Of a stretch of DNA of 64,000 nt, positions 49,759 through 62,500 are shown one piece after another. The notes below the pieces were generated by a model. The model ran no database searches. It saw only the letters and a program-made list of their open reading frames with translations, and was not told the origin of the DNA. Source of the stretch: Siphlonurus alternatus (Eukaryota > Arthropoda > Insecta > Ephemeroptera > Siphlonuridae); the NCBI GenBank assembly GCA_949825025.1, contig OX463783.1, positions 11,877,628 through 11,941,627 of the forward strand. The letters are read 5' to 3'. Each line of letters opens with the position of its first letter. Positions within the stretch are counted from its first letter, which is position 1. Position numbers and translations under genes: made by a program.

Positions 49759-51109
49759 CTAAGAGACATATAATTATACGGTCTCGTATACGATTTTGGG
49801 CAATGATACTGTCAGTAAACTGTCCTTGAATTTTGGGAGGAATAAGATGAATATCACGTGTATATATAAAAAATAATAAAAAATAGATATAAAAATAGTT
49901 CAAGTTCACCACTAAATTCATAAACTACGTGACTCAATGAACAGAATAACGTTCGTGGTGTCCCGAGGTGTACGAATATAAAATAAATTTTATAAATTGA
50001 TTGAAATTCTAATTTTAATTTGGTAAATATTTGATAATGTAAATTAAAAATATATTTTTGAAGTCTAACAATGTATTTAATCCATTTAGAAAACTGATTT
50101 CATTAAAAAAAAACATAAAATATTTATAATCTCAAGTGCAGATATATTTATTTATAATATTATTACAGAAGTAACTAAATAAGTATGTACATAGTGCGTG
50201 TTTATATACAATGACACGAACATAATAATATTATATTATATATATTTTTGAATGAACTATGCATGCATATTATTATATAATATACTATAAGTATAACAAC
50301 TCATTCAGGTGATATATCCACATTCTATTTTATATATATATAATATTCATTGTTTAAGTTGTAGTATAATAATATAAGCATTGCATGTTTTGTCATCGGT
50401 AGTTATAAAATGTCACTTTTATGTATTATATAGTGCCATCGTATTGCATGAGTGTTTTATTTTTTTTTTCAAGGATTATGACCCCCTCTATATATACTAT
50501 ATAGAAGATGTAGAGTATACTATTTCATGTTGTTTAGTCACCATGTTACATGAAAATTGTCCTCCTCTCTACTATGCATGCATTTATATATAACACGCAA
50601 ATGTTATAACTTGAGTACCGTTTTGTCACTTAACATTATGATTTAACTATGAGAAAATCTCTATAATAATAATGTAATATATTTTTTAGTAGTTGTATTG
50701 TTTTTATATTTTTTAATAAAATAATAAGTACAATGGTAATAATATAAGTTCATATGTGTATAAGGGTTCAGTGAACTGTGAAAAAAAAAAAGATATGATT
50801 TTCTTAAAATTTTATTCAAATCATGGTTTTTAAATGGAGAAACGTGTTGATAGATTTATGCTTGGATCATAAATATATTATAAGTAAACGTTTAATTTTT
50901 AGAGAAAGAAAAATTGTAATTCATTTATAATAACTGGATTTTATGACATTTTCGATTAAAAGGTATGAGTTGTGATAAGATGTATATTTAAAATTTTGAG
51001 TTGCCTTATTTTATATCAGGAAAAAAAAATCAGTTTGTCTTTCGGAGGTTAAGGGGTGATATGTATTTTGCCCATGCAATACTGCGGTCCCACCGTCCTA
51101 TCCATATGT
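49759..51109. other. AT-rich, no gene seen
   Basis: No recognised feature. Confidence 0.6.
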
Positions 51110-51300
51110 TAATGAAACTGGAAATGGCTTTTTTTGACATTAAATAATTTTTTTTAGAGGAAAATAAGCTCTTGATTCATTATCAGAAGACCCCTAAAAT
51201 GAGGGGGTAGGAGATGTTTTTAAATTAATAGCTTTAATATTAGTTACTGAGAAAAAATTAAAATTTTCTAACATAGTGGCTTATGGAGAACATTTTCCTG
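51110..51300 (+). repeat. Dispersed repeat E, copy 2
   Basis: Contains, in the opposite orientation to 36.3 kb, ATTCATTATCAGAAGACCCC, GTTACTGAGAAAAAATTAAA and ATTTTCTAACATAGTGGCT. Order and spacing are conserved between the copies. Confidence 0.6.
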
Positions 51301-51529
51301 CCGGGGAAAACTTAATTGTCTACCTCACTGCACATTTAAAAATATTTAAAAAAAAAAAAACAAGTATGTTTTTTCGAGTCACCTGTAAAGAACTTTCTTT
51401 TTTCCTGCATTTTATTGTATTTTTTTCCACACTTGCACATTCCACATCTTGTTGTTGAAGGTATATAAATAACAAGGTGAGATGCACCATACATCAATAG
51501 ACATTGGCAAGCAGCAGCATCAGGTGGCT

Positions 51530-51745
51530 CTAGCAAGCTGCATGGCGGACAGTGGTCTAGCATGCAGGGATTGCGGGATTAGTAGCGTCTTTGTTGGACC
51601 AGCTCTTGGTCACTGATACTCTACCTTGTCCCAACCATAATGCAACCTCCGTGGGTTGGAGAACTCGTAAAGAGACGAGGTGGAATATTGAACTCCCGAG
51701 TATACCTGTCTGAGGAACAAGTTAAGCTAATACCACGTCCAGGCA
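51530..51745 (-). repeat. Candidate tRNA-derived SINE (different family)
   Basis: On the minus strand, A-box-like TTAGCTTAACTTG is followed about 30 nt later by B-box-like GGGAGTTCAATATTCC, then about 150 bp of relatively GC-rich sequence including CTCCAACCCACGGAGGTTGC. It lacks the palindromic core of the other SINEs. No second copy in the window, so only a candidate. Confidence 0.35.
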
Positions 51746-51984
51746 TTTAATCGTCTTTCTCTCGCCTTTGTTCACACGATGTGTTGCTACAGTAATTATA
51801 CGCAGCAGCAGTGTATTTAGATTACAAAGACATAATAAGATGTCACACTCTCATTGCTGCAATTTACTGTACGCTGATTATATGGACTGAGGTATTTCGT
51901 TATCATCGAGTGAAATAAATACTATATTTGTAATATATTTACTGTTTATTAGACTTTTTATATGAAGCCTGAAATTATATTACC

Positions 51985-52286
51985 AAAGAAATACATACAT
52001 GTATGAAATTTTTTATTGTAGAAATGAATAGAAGGCTTTTTTTTTTTTTTTTTAAATAAAGGCCAGGAAGTATTGCTCAAAATGTTATCAAATTTAAACC
52101 CACGCCCTTTTTAGGTCCTATCCTTTTATTAAGAAATGACGCGTATTGACTCTTCTCTCTGTGCTTTCAATATTTTTTAAAAAAAATTATAGTTCGCATG
52201 ATTTCTAAAAAATGAAACAGAAGCATAAATTAGTACCCTCTATTCTTTTTGCAATAAATTTATTTCATGCAGGTTGTCCATTATGT
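51985..52286. mobile_element. Decayed foldback MITE, family A copy 4
   Basis: The left arm has TTATTGTAGAAATGAATAGA and the right arm CCCTCTATTCTTTTTGCAAT followed by GGTTGTCCATTA, the same outer order as copy 3. The inner arms are heavily mutated and a T tract has expanded near the left end. It is an old copy. Confidence 0.6.
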
Positions 52287-53016
52287 TTCTTCGTTAATTA
52301 TAAATTTAGATTATTCTATTGCAGTCAAAATTATCGGAAGGACGTGTATGTGCTGAAATAATTGCTCTTTATTAATATAATTAACTCTGTACATTAAAAT
52401 TAAATTGTTTCTACATTCATAAATTCTTACAAAATGTACTAGTAAGAATTTATGAAGTTTTAATTTATATTTATATATAGTGTATTCATATATATATCCA
52501 CTGTACTATACGGAATTTTTGTAAAAATAATATTAAATTTGTTATTTTTAATTAGACATTTCATGCTCTTTGAAGCAAAAAAAAAAAAAAAAAAAAAAAA
52601 CTTGGCATTAAATTCATTTCATTTTTATATTAATAAAATATAAATAATAAAAAAAAAAACTAGATTTTTTTATTACATCTCTATTATATAACTCAACTGA
52701 CTTAATAAATGTTGACGCTGCAAATTGTAAAGAATTAACAACGCTCTAATTAATATTTCCCTATGAAAAACAACATTTGGTAAAAAAAAAGTTATATTGT
52801 GGTAGTTCGCAAAAAAAAAAAATGTGTAAAATATTACACTTGAGTGTTTTATTAATAACTTTTTATTTTCGCACGCAAATTTTATATATTAGAGTTTATG
52901 AATGTTAAAATAAAATATTAAATAATTTATTATTAAAACATTTTAAACAAACTGGCTAAATTTATAGTGAAAGAATTGGGAGCGAAGATTTGCAATTTTT
53001 TTGGATTTAGGTTTAA
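52287..53016. other. AT-rich, no gene seen
   Basis: Contains the poly-A run at 52578-52601. Confidence 0.6.
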
Positions 53017-53160
53017 GGTGTTACCACGCAGTCTATGGAGGTGTGGTGAACCAAAACGCTTTTGATATTGATAGACTGGGTGCTCTTCTTGCCTCTATAT
53101 ACCGAAATTACAAATCTGTGCTCTGTCTATTAAAGCTGCAGCTAGTAAGTGAGGCTGTTC
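53017..53160 (+). repeat. Dispersed repeat C, copy 2
   Basis: Shares CTTTTGATATTGATAGACTG then GGTGCTCTTCTTG and CTGTCTATTAAAGCTG with 7.19-7.33 kb. No terminal repeats seen. Confidence 0.6.
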
Positions 53161-54237
53161 CGAGGTGTTCATAAAAATTAAGTAATTTAATAATTAATTG
53201 TTTAATTATTATTTCAATTAATTACAAATGGACTTGCGTCCTTTTTCCTATACTAGCTTTCATGTTTTTAAATATTGGAGCAAGGAAATTATCAAGCAAT
53301 TCTCGATTCAAAAACATATCTTTAATATTTTCATATTAACATATAGAAAATAAGCTGAGGAAAAGAATATCCCATAATATGATATGGGATAAATATAATA
53401 TCATCTACCTATCATATATAATATAAAAAAAAATATCCCCATGAAAGGTTGATGATGGATGGTTCTGGCGGTCAGGCACATTTTCATAACGAGCTGAGAT
53501 GTGACATCGTAGCACCCTGCAGCTTAGAAACAAGCACACTCTGCTGTAGCTTTTTTAATCCATGCTGAGATCGATATAAAAAAAACATGCGCATATTCTA
53601 GAGTGTTAATATATTTTTTTTTTTATTATAATCCCATGCGTTGGAATTTTTTAAGGAAAAAGGAATGTCATTTTTGGCGAAAAGAATTTGCTTGAGAATT
53701 TATTGGTTTAAGTTTTTCGTATATTATTAATTGCTGTATATTTTATATAATGATATAGGTCTGCTATATATTATAAGATATATAATCTTTTATATATCTT
53801 TTAGATATTCTTTTGGTATCAGTACTTTTGTATAATTATAGATGGTATTTTGTGACTGTATTTATATTATATTTAAAATAATTTTTAAATGCCTTGATGA
53901 GGATCAATGCATATTTAATATATTTTTAAATTCATGTTTTTTTTATTGTATATTTTTGTTCCTTTATGAAATTTATTTCAAAGTTGTGTACGTCAAATTT
54001 TTTTTTAAAGAAAATCTCGTTTTATACCCACTGCATGGGATCTATACAATTTATATTAAATATTATATAATTTACCTTGTAAAAAATGTAACATTTTTGA
54101 ATAAGATATTAAAAATTCTATTCCATACAAATTTTTAATGTCGATATTTTTAGTAACAATAGTTATATAAAAAAAAATATAAATAACAAGAAAAAGAAAA
54201 GGTATCATCTTGAATATTATTTCTTTTTTTCCGCGAG
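53161..54237. other. AT-rich, no gene seen
   Basis: A GC-richer patch at 53450-53560 has no identity. The F/I/Y-rich open frame at 53842-54138 is a composition artefact. Confidence 0.55.
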
Positions 54238-54424
54238 ATGTTTGCAACTTTGCTTGCCTGCTGAGTTTTGTGAGGGAGATGTTTGGCTAGTTGATGAGCA
54301 CGACAAGATAGTCTTTGTTGCTATGGCAACTGCTCCTGTGTTTGGATGCTGTGCAAAAATATACTACGACAGATACTTAAGTTATAAATGGAAGTGCTAC
54401 TTATTCGCGTGCTGTCAACTTTGA
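54238..54424 (+). other. Unassigned open frame of 60-70 codons
   Basis: After a pyrimidine tract ending CCGCGAG, a frame reads LPAEFCEGDVWLVDEHDKIV and then FVAMATAPVFGCCAKIYYD to a stop at 54422-54424. The amino-acid composition is less biased than in neighbouring chance ORFs. No ATG in frame and no domain recognised; it could be a single exon, a repeat fragment or chance. Confidence 0.2.
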
Positions 54425-55658
54425 AAATTTGGAGACATTTTTTTTTAAATATGCCATAACCTTGTATTTTATATTTTAATATAAAAATGTATATACTGAT
54501 ATTTAGGTGGTACTTCCGCTTATAAGATTGTTATATTAAGTAAACTATTTTTATAGTTACTACAGGATTTTTCTTTACTAATGACGGGTGCATGAGAAAT
54601 GTCCCCAGATATTATTTTTCTTATATATAGACCTTTGTCCTTATTATAGTCAATGTGTACCCTAAAGGCTGCTTTTTTTTTGTCTCTATTTAAAAATATG
54701 TCAAGAATATATTTTTTGGTATAGTGTCGTTTTTCTGTTATTTTTCTTATATTTTAAGTAAAATATGAGGATGTTTTTAATTTGTCTTCTTTCATACTTT
54801 GACACTTCTTCAGAATTATTTTAATATTTTTGCTCAAGAGTTTTTAGAATTTTTATAAATATTCATTTCTAGAATTTTTCACTCGTTGAAGTAAAATGGA
54901 GAAAGGGGGGTTGACAAATTTGAAGATATGTTGAATATTTTTTGTTATAAATTTGACTTTTTCAGAGCAAATTTGAATTATTTATTGTAAATTTCATCCT
55001 TATAATATTTATGGAATATACGACACAATTTCCTCATCATTTTTATGTTATAAAAATCTTATTATGAAAATTCTTCCTCTTTTTCGGTGAATTAACCAAC
55101 GAACTATACAAAATATCAAGGATATAAAATTACTTAAAAAAAAAAATCTTTGTATGGATTCATTCTCATTTTGGATACATAAAAGACCAACAAAACGAAA
55201 AAAGGAAGATAGATATTGGGCGTCACAGGAATAAACTTGATTATATTTCAGTAAAAAAAAATTTCGTCGAGTCTAAAAAAAAAGGTGTTAGGGTAGAAAA
55301 AGAATATTATGACATGCGCACATTTTTTTTTTCTCTCACTTTGAGTATGTGAACTCATAGCGGTAAAAAATCAATACTGTATATTATATATATATATAAA
55401 AAAATATATATATAATGATGGTTCGGTTTTGCTTTAATGATCTTCGCTCCTTTCTGCCTTGAACGTTTGAGGGTGGAGTTTTTGTGACGTCATCTGTACA
55501 CAAACTTAATGAAGCAAAATAAATCTTAGTGACGAATTTTTTTGTTGTATTTTCTTAATAAATATTTTTTATTATACAAAATTAATGTAGTGTATAGGTA
55601 GAGATTTTGAATTATTTAGTTTTTTCCTCAAGGATTATATTCAAATTCATAAATTCTT
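54425..55658. other. AT-rich, no gene seen
   Basis: A lone TGACGTCA at 55485; AT repeats near 55380-55415. Confidence 0.6.
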
Positions 55659-55937
55659 GGGGGGCATTCACAAAGCACTTTTGCCTCACTTCGGCCTTAA
55701 TTTTTATCCCGGTACTAAACATGGTGCTAAACCAAGGGCTAAACATGGTACTAAAAAATGTAAGCTATAAATCGGTGCTAAGCAATGTTAAAACAGATAC
55801 GCGCATTAGCATCGATTTAGCCCAAATATTTTTAGTACCTTGTTACTCCCCCTGGTTTAGGACCATGTTTAGTACCGGGATAAAAATCGAAGCTAAACTG
55901 AAATGGGGCCCTAAAGTGCTTTGTTAATGCACCCCCT
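55659..55937. mobile_element. MITE, family B copy 2 (older)
   Basis: Starts GGGGGGCATTCACAAAGCAC, identical to the left end of the 6.2-kb copy, and ends with AAAGTGCTTTGTTAATGCAC then CCCCC. The arms differ at many sites, and the interior is longer, with several GGTGCTAAAC or GGTACTAAAC motifs. Confidence 0.75.
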
Positions 55938-57306
55938 TATTTTTTTAAATTTGATATATATATATATATATATATAATGTTATGCAGGCAAGCATAATCA
56001 AAATACTGCCATTTAATTTAATTGACAACATGATATTAGGAAAATTACACGAAAATTCGAGTTTTTTAATTGCTTTAATTACATGATTTACAATGCACTT
56101 TGTTCACAATAAAATATATTTTTAAGGTAATTAAAAATTTAACACAAATTATATAGATAGCTATAATTATGTGGTAAAAATATACCACAAATTATTATAA
56201 ATGTTATAATTACACATTTGTGCTATTAAGAAATGTTAAATAATGAAAACACTATTATATAGGTGTGTTGTTATCTTATAAAAACTTTGTTACACTTTAA
56301 AAACCGGCTTTACTTTAACACAATAACAACAACAGACTAAAGGTTTGGTTTACCATCATGGTTGGGTTTTCTTTGCATTTAATTAATTACAGTACTAAAC
56401 GTTTCAAGAGAAACATTAATTAAACTCAATTAAAATCTAAAGCGATCTGTTGCTGAGGGCAAAACTCTCAAGTTCTAACTCGACCCCACTCCTTTTCTCA
56501 TCTGATCTGAATACTAATTAGAATCTCTCACAATAAAATATATATAATAGAGGGAGTGAAAAGTGAAAGTCATTGAATTTACATTAGAAATTGTTATTAT
56601 TTTTATATGTGTAAATATTTAATTTATGGTTAAAATTTTACTGTATTTTAAAATAGGTTGTATATGTATAAGAATATTTTTATAGATTAATTGTAGATGG
56701 TCGAAGCATTAATTAAATTTATAATTATACTTCCTATCTGAGAAAATGTAAATAAAAATGATGATTTTAATACATGGCTGCGTATTTTATGCAAGATAAA
56801 AGTGATGATTTTAAATTGAGCGATTTTTTCTTTATTTATATTGAAGTGACAGCGATGCAGAATTATATTAATATATTATATATAACTCTATCGTGTCTGG
56901 AATATGGAATTAATATCGATAGTCTTAATTTGTTTCGCTAAATATTATCATGGCACTTACTGCATGATGGTAATACACTAACAAAGTATTGAATTTGGTA
57001 AGATACGATATACTGTATAATAACAATATGTAAAGATAATGAATAATCGTGATGGTTGCATAAAATTTAGGGTGACCATAAGATGTTAAAGAAAACAATT
57101 AAAAAGTTATATAACAAATCAATGACGTTGCAAAGAAGTTCTGTGGTTTTCAGTATATAGACGACTCATTGACAGAAAACTCTAGTATATGGTATAAAGT
57201 GGTGAAGATTTAAAAGTGTCTCGTCTTGAAAGTCGATTCTACTACAACTGCAGAGGTATTTTGCTCTTTTTTTTTATTCTTTTTCGTCGTCTTGTGTCGT
57301 AAGACG

Positions 57307-57310
<4 letters not shown>
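55938..57310. other. AT-rich, no gene seen
   Basis: No recognised feature before the GA microsatellite. Confidence 0.6.

Positions 57311-57389
<79 letters not shown>
57311..57389. repeat. (GA)n microsatellite, 79 nt
   Basis: Uninterrupted GA dinucleotides. Apparent RERERE and SLSLSL reading frames over it are artefacts. Confidence 0.95.
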
Positions 57390-57392
<3 letters not shown>

Positions 57393-59507
57393 AGACAGGG
57401 AGACTTCAGATCCATTTCCTTAATTGATGCTCGGCTAAACACGGTGCGATTAATCCGTAGGGACCGAGCCAATGCTTTGCTGCTGCTCTCTTCTCTATAC
57501 TATACACCCCCACCCCCTAAAAAAAAACTCCCTTATATAGTAAGCTTAAAGTAAAATCTATAGTAAATTTATGTCGATCTCTTAATCTTAATTTCACATA
57601 TATCTTCAAATGTAATTATAATAAATAAAACTTTTAAACTAATACTATAAATACTTTGGTATATTAACTAAAAGAGAGTTAAAAGTACTGGAGATATTTA
57701 CAAAATCGTAATTTTGTATCGTAGATAAAGTGTTGAGGTTTCGACTATGCAAGTCAAGTTATATGAGACTCTTCTTTATCGTCTTATTTTCTCTCATTCG
57801 GACCTTTTATATTTATATAAGATTCTTCGCTATAGAACATTAAATGTTTTTTCCAGTCTCTGCATGTAGTTTTATATCGAGTCTAGCATTAATTACTTTT
57901 ACTGCATTCATTATTTAGTTAGCTATACATATACTAGTCGGATTGTTTATGCTAGATTTTTAAATTTCACCTTTTATATTTTGTCCAATGTATTTTAGAT
58001 CTCTCAATTTCTAATTACTATAATGTTATACTTCAGTGTAAAGGGTACTATATGATACTTAAACTTCCGGCTCATCGAAGATATTGTATGTAGCATTCAT
58101 TTAGTTGTGACTGAGGGAACCATGGAAACCTCAGAATGGATGGTCGGAAATGAAAGAGGATGCATTTAAATAGCGGAATTTGATATTATGTATTTCTATA
58201 TTGTATAGGCACTTTTTTCATTATAAATTCGTTCTGCCTGCGTTTGTACTTAAGAGAGAAATATTCATTTATTTTTTCATGATATTGTACAAAGTATTAA
58301 TATAACAATAAGCTCTTTTATTACAATTAAAAAAAAATGTAAAGCAAAGAGAAAGGAGAGAACATTTTTAATACCTTGTAAAAACAATAAGGTGTATGTT
58401 TAAATTATAATTTAAAAATAAAGTCAAGTAGTTAAAAAAAGCGAATATTTACTGATGTTTTTACATTTTCATTAAAGAAAAAGCTTTTCTCACTTTTTAT
58501 TTTAATTTTGTGGTGTTACGCAAAGTGTTTTAATAGTAATATTAAAAAAAAAGAGAACATTTTATATAAGCGTCAAGTAATTAACACGGTTAATTAATGA
58601 GAAAATTTCCTTCCTTGCTTTTACAAAAGCTTTTTCTCTCTCCCCTTCTTTGCTTTTCAATGTCTTTTCTTACATCTTTTTAACCCTTTTAGTAAATTTC
58701 TCTCTCCAGCTTCTGTTTAATGAAGTCAAGCCTTCATTGAGCTGTTTTACCACCACGAGACACCAGAAAGCCAAGAATAAGGAGGGAGGGAGAGAATAAA
58801 TGAAGATTCCAGATTCCTTACAATAAAGGATTTCCCCCCCCCCCCCTTTTCCTTTTCTCTTTAAAGCAATATTCATCGTCTCATTGTCTTACAACATCTT
58901 GTAAGATTTCTCATAATAATTTAAACTCTCCCTTCTATTTAATACCGTGCTAAAAAAAAAAGGGTAGTTATAAAAAAATAATATTATGAAAGAAGCAAAA
59001 AACCCATTATGGTTCGTTGACTCAATTAAAAAGATGGGGTTAAATGTCTACCATGATTATAATCACTTATTATTAAAACCATTTTTTTTTTATTAAAGAT
59101 TATATAGCTTCCTTAAAGTTAATTTCATTTGCATATAAAAAAAATTTACATTGTTTTTTTTTTTCTTCTTCCTTTATTATAATTCAGTGTTAATTTGTCG
59201 CAAATTACTTTACTTTTAATTAAGTAATAATAATGAAGATGATGCTATCAGATTATTAAAGTAGAGGTAACGACATTAGTAGGCATGGCATCTAGAAAAT
59301 AAAAAAAATATGTATTTCATTAAATGATGTTTTCCTTTCCTCTTTTTGGATTTTTCTAGAAACGTATATCACATTACTTACGGTTTTAGATGCAACTATT
59401 ATTTATAAATATACTTTATTATACCCACTTTGACTAGCTAGCTTAAAATGCTACGATTTAATGAAAACTATGGCAACACTGGAAGACATTTTTTTTGCTC
59501 GCTCAAG
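57390..59507. other. AT-rich, no gene seen (except the SINE core at 58.1 kb)
   Basis: The upstream flank of the transposase-exonuclease gene. I searched it by eye for a terminal inverted repeat partner and found none. Confidence 0.5.
58106..58150 (-). repeat. SINE-core fragment
   Basis: GACTGAGGGAACCATGGAAA then CCTCAGAATGGATGGTCGG is a well-preserved reverse-complement core copy. Confidence 0.55.
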
Positions 59508-59582
59508 CTCCGCCCACGCGCGTGTGAGCGGGAAGTTTTTTACGTGTTTTGGCGCCAAAATCAAATAGAAGAAAATAAAGAA
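59508..59582 (+). promoter_or_regulatory. CG-rich proximal promoter/5'UTR with E2F-type sites
   Basis: This is a short CG-rich island in AT-rich surroundings just before the transposase-exonuclease start codon. It holds a CCGCCCACGCG GC-box-like stretch (59510-59520), GCGGGAA (59529-59535, an E2F-type half site) and the perfect 14-bp palindrome TTTTGGCGCCAAAA (59547-59560), which matches the classical E2F/DP consensus. The palindrome ends 22 bp before the ATG. Known E2F sites drive G1/S transcription; S-phase expression of this gene is inferred, not shown. The segment is also open in the coding frame from 59448, but its composition and motif density favour a promoter/leader. Confidence 0.5.
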
Positions 59583-62500
59583 ATGCCTGGAAAAGGCGTC
59601 AAAGGTGAACCCTTTCCTAATTCAGGACAAGCACCGAGACGGCATGGACGTTTTGTTAAAACGTCAATGTATGGTAGGATCAGTAAGCTATGCAAGGGTA
59701 GACCAGTTAAGACTCAAGCTATAAATGCAGGGCATGAAGGTATTATAACTGGAAGGCGGGTTGTAGAACTACCTTACCTAGGCAGTCAACTCTTTTGCAA
59801 GTTCTGTCAGTCTAACTTATTTTTAGTAGACATCAAAGAAGAAATTCAACATGGCCTAGCTTGTACATTGGGCATTCAATGTCGTAACTGCGAGTTACGA
59901 AATTATGTTTATACATGTAAGAAAGCTCCACTGCAAACCAGAAAGAATACTTTTGAAATCAACATGAAAGTTGCAATGGGTACGTATAATACTCAAAGTC
60001 AATGCTATAATATATACTTATTTTGTCAAAAACTATTATAGCCATGTATATAATTAACTTGATCTATAATTATTATAAGTTACGTAGTCATAAACATGAT
60101 GCTATTTAATACTGCAAGACCTGATGATGCTGACGGATGCCAATGGATAATTTTCCTTTCCAGCAATGATTGATGCAGGTGTGGGCCCAACGCATATGAA
60201 TGCTCTACTTTCGTCCATTAATGTACCTACACTTTCTACCCCACTTCTAAGGAGACATGAAAAGATGGTAGCCGAGGGTTTAGAAAGAGCGGCAAAAAAA
60301 AGTTGTCTAGAAGCAGCAAAACTTGAGGGAGCACTTACCAGGTATACATATTATTATAATTAATAATTCTACAAAGAGATAATTCAGGATGCGTAAAACT
60401 GGCAATTTAAAATATTATGTAGGTTGCCTACGAGCTTTAACTTTTCTTTACAGTACAGTAAAATCTTGTAATTACGTCGAGTCAAAAGGGACCCAGGAAA
60501 TTAGGTTTACCTTATACTGAGTACTACCTTATATCAAGTTTTTCCTATACCTGCAATGTTAATTATTTTTTACGGGACCTTTACTCCTTTACTCAATATT
60601 GAGTTTTTACCTAAAAACAAGTTGCGTAATAACGAGTTTTTACTGTCTTATAAGCTCTTTATCAAAAAAAAAAAAAAAAAAGAAATAATAATTAAACATG
60701 AAACCATTATAGTACTATTTCTTTTATTATTTTTATTTTGCAGAGCTGCGAAAGCTGCGGCAGCCATTGCTGCGCAGTGCGATCACACTGTCACTGAAGA
60801 TACACTCTCAACCGCTGAAGAACCTCAGTCGTTGGTGTCTGGCGACGAGCCTCTCCTCAGCGCTGTCGCCCCTCAGACGCCCATGATAGACAAGGAGATC
60901 TCTCAGTCGTTGGTCTCTGGCGACGAGCCTCTCCTCAGCGCTGTCGCCCCTCAGTCGCCCATGATAGACAATGATGAGGAGATCTCTCAGTCGTTGGTCT
61001 CTGGCGACGAGCCTCTCCTCAGCGCTGTCGCCCCTCAGTCGCCCATGATAGACAACTACAAGGAGAATCTACCTTATCAGGATGAAATGGATATAACCAT
61101 TTCTCTTATGGAAGACGAATGGTGTAGCAATGATATAACCATTCCTGATGAAAGGTGTGAACCCATATTGTAAGTTGTTGACCATTCAGTCAGACCTGAA
61201 ATGTAAAGTATATCAAATTAATTATTAAAAAAAAAAAAAAAAAAGAAAGAAAGAGAGAGAGGAAAAATACTGATTGTAAAATATTAGTGAAGGCTTCAGT
61301 TATTCAGTTACCAGAAAGGATTTGTTTTTAGAGTTCCTCTTTTTTCAAACACATGCATAATTACAGGAACACGACCTCAGTCCGACTGGCGGGGAATACA
61401 GCATCCATCACAACGGACTTACCTCAGGCTGCCTCGCCAAGCTTTAGACAGCCCATGACCTCTACACCAAGCAGCAAGGTCCACGTCCTCATGTCCCCAA
61501 GGTATGATAGACTGCAATAGTACCTACAGAAAAAAATAAAAATTAGACACAAAAATTTACCTTGACATAATATAATTTAAATATACTGTATACTAATTAA
61601 AATTCAAGAAACATACAGTTAAACAGATTTTAGTTTACGGGTGAATGTTCGCACAGACTAGACAGCGTGGATTCTGCAGGGGGGCGTGACTAGAGTGTGC
61701 CTCGGATTATCTCGGATATAATTGGTTGCGAATTTTCGCAGCCGTAAACTAGGATCTGTTTAACTCTACAATAGCTTTTTATACTATGTAGTATAATGAT
61801 GAAATTATTATTATCTGCCCACATTTTTTTTTTAATTACGCGAAACTATTTAAAACATATTATAACAGTGTACTTTTTTATTGCAGAATTGCCTTACCAA
61901 CCTCACCAACTGAAATTACTGGATCAGCAGACATGGGCTGGCAGAAACGAGGGAATGGGAGGAAGTACGATAGTTTGACTGGAAATTCTTCTCTAATAGG
62001 AGCTCTGAGTAGCAAAGTGTTGGCAACCAAGACCATGATTAAGTCTTGTAAGCAGTGCAAGATTGTTGGTGGATGGTGCAACAAAAAGAACTGTAAGCGA
62101 AACTGGACTGGTAGCGCAAAGTCCATGGAAGCTGCCGCAGCGGTCAGTATGCTACGCAGTGAAACTCTTAAGGAAGCTAACGTTAAAATCACTGTGCTGG
62201 TAGGAGATGAAGACTCGAGCACCGCAGCTGCCATTAGAGAAGAATTTGGAGATGAATGTGAGAGAGCCTCGGATCTCATGCACACCCAGAAGAATTTGCG
62301 TAGTGACTTGTACCTTGTAAAGGCAATGCATCCACTACTGGATGTTGCAGCTATTACTTACTTGGTAGCTACAGTAGGAACTGTTGTTAAAAAGAATAAA
62401 GGAAATGCAGATAAATTATTAGTTTCTATGAAAAATATACCTGAACATGCGTTTAACAACCATAAAAACTGTGGCACATGGTGCACATATCAACAAGCTC

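Noticed and set aside
57226..57472. Open frames on both strands over the GA repeat
   Set aside because: Pure RERE/SLSL translation of a (GA)n microsatellite.
59448..59582. Upstream in-frame Met that would extend the transposase-exonuclease by 45 residues
   Set aside because: The segment contains GC-box and E2F-type motifs and ends in MPGKGVKG, a plausible start; the extension has no family-like sequence. Not excluded without 5' RACE.
61878..62285. Antisense 135-codon frame within exon 5
   Set aside because: Shadow of the sense coding exon; no domain and no independent signals.
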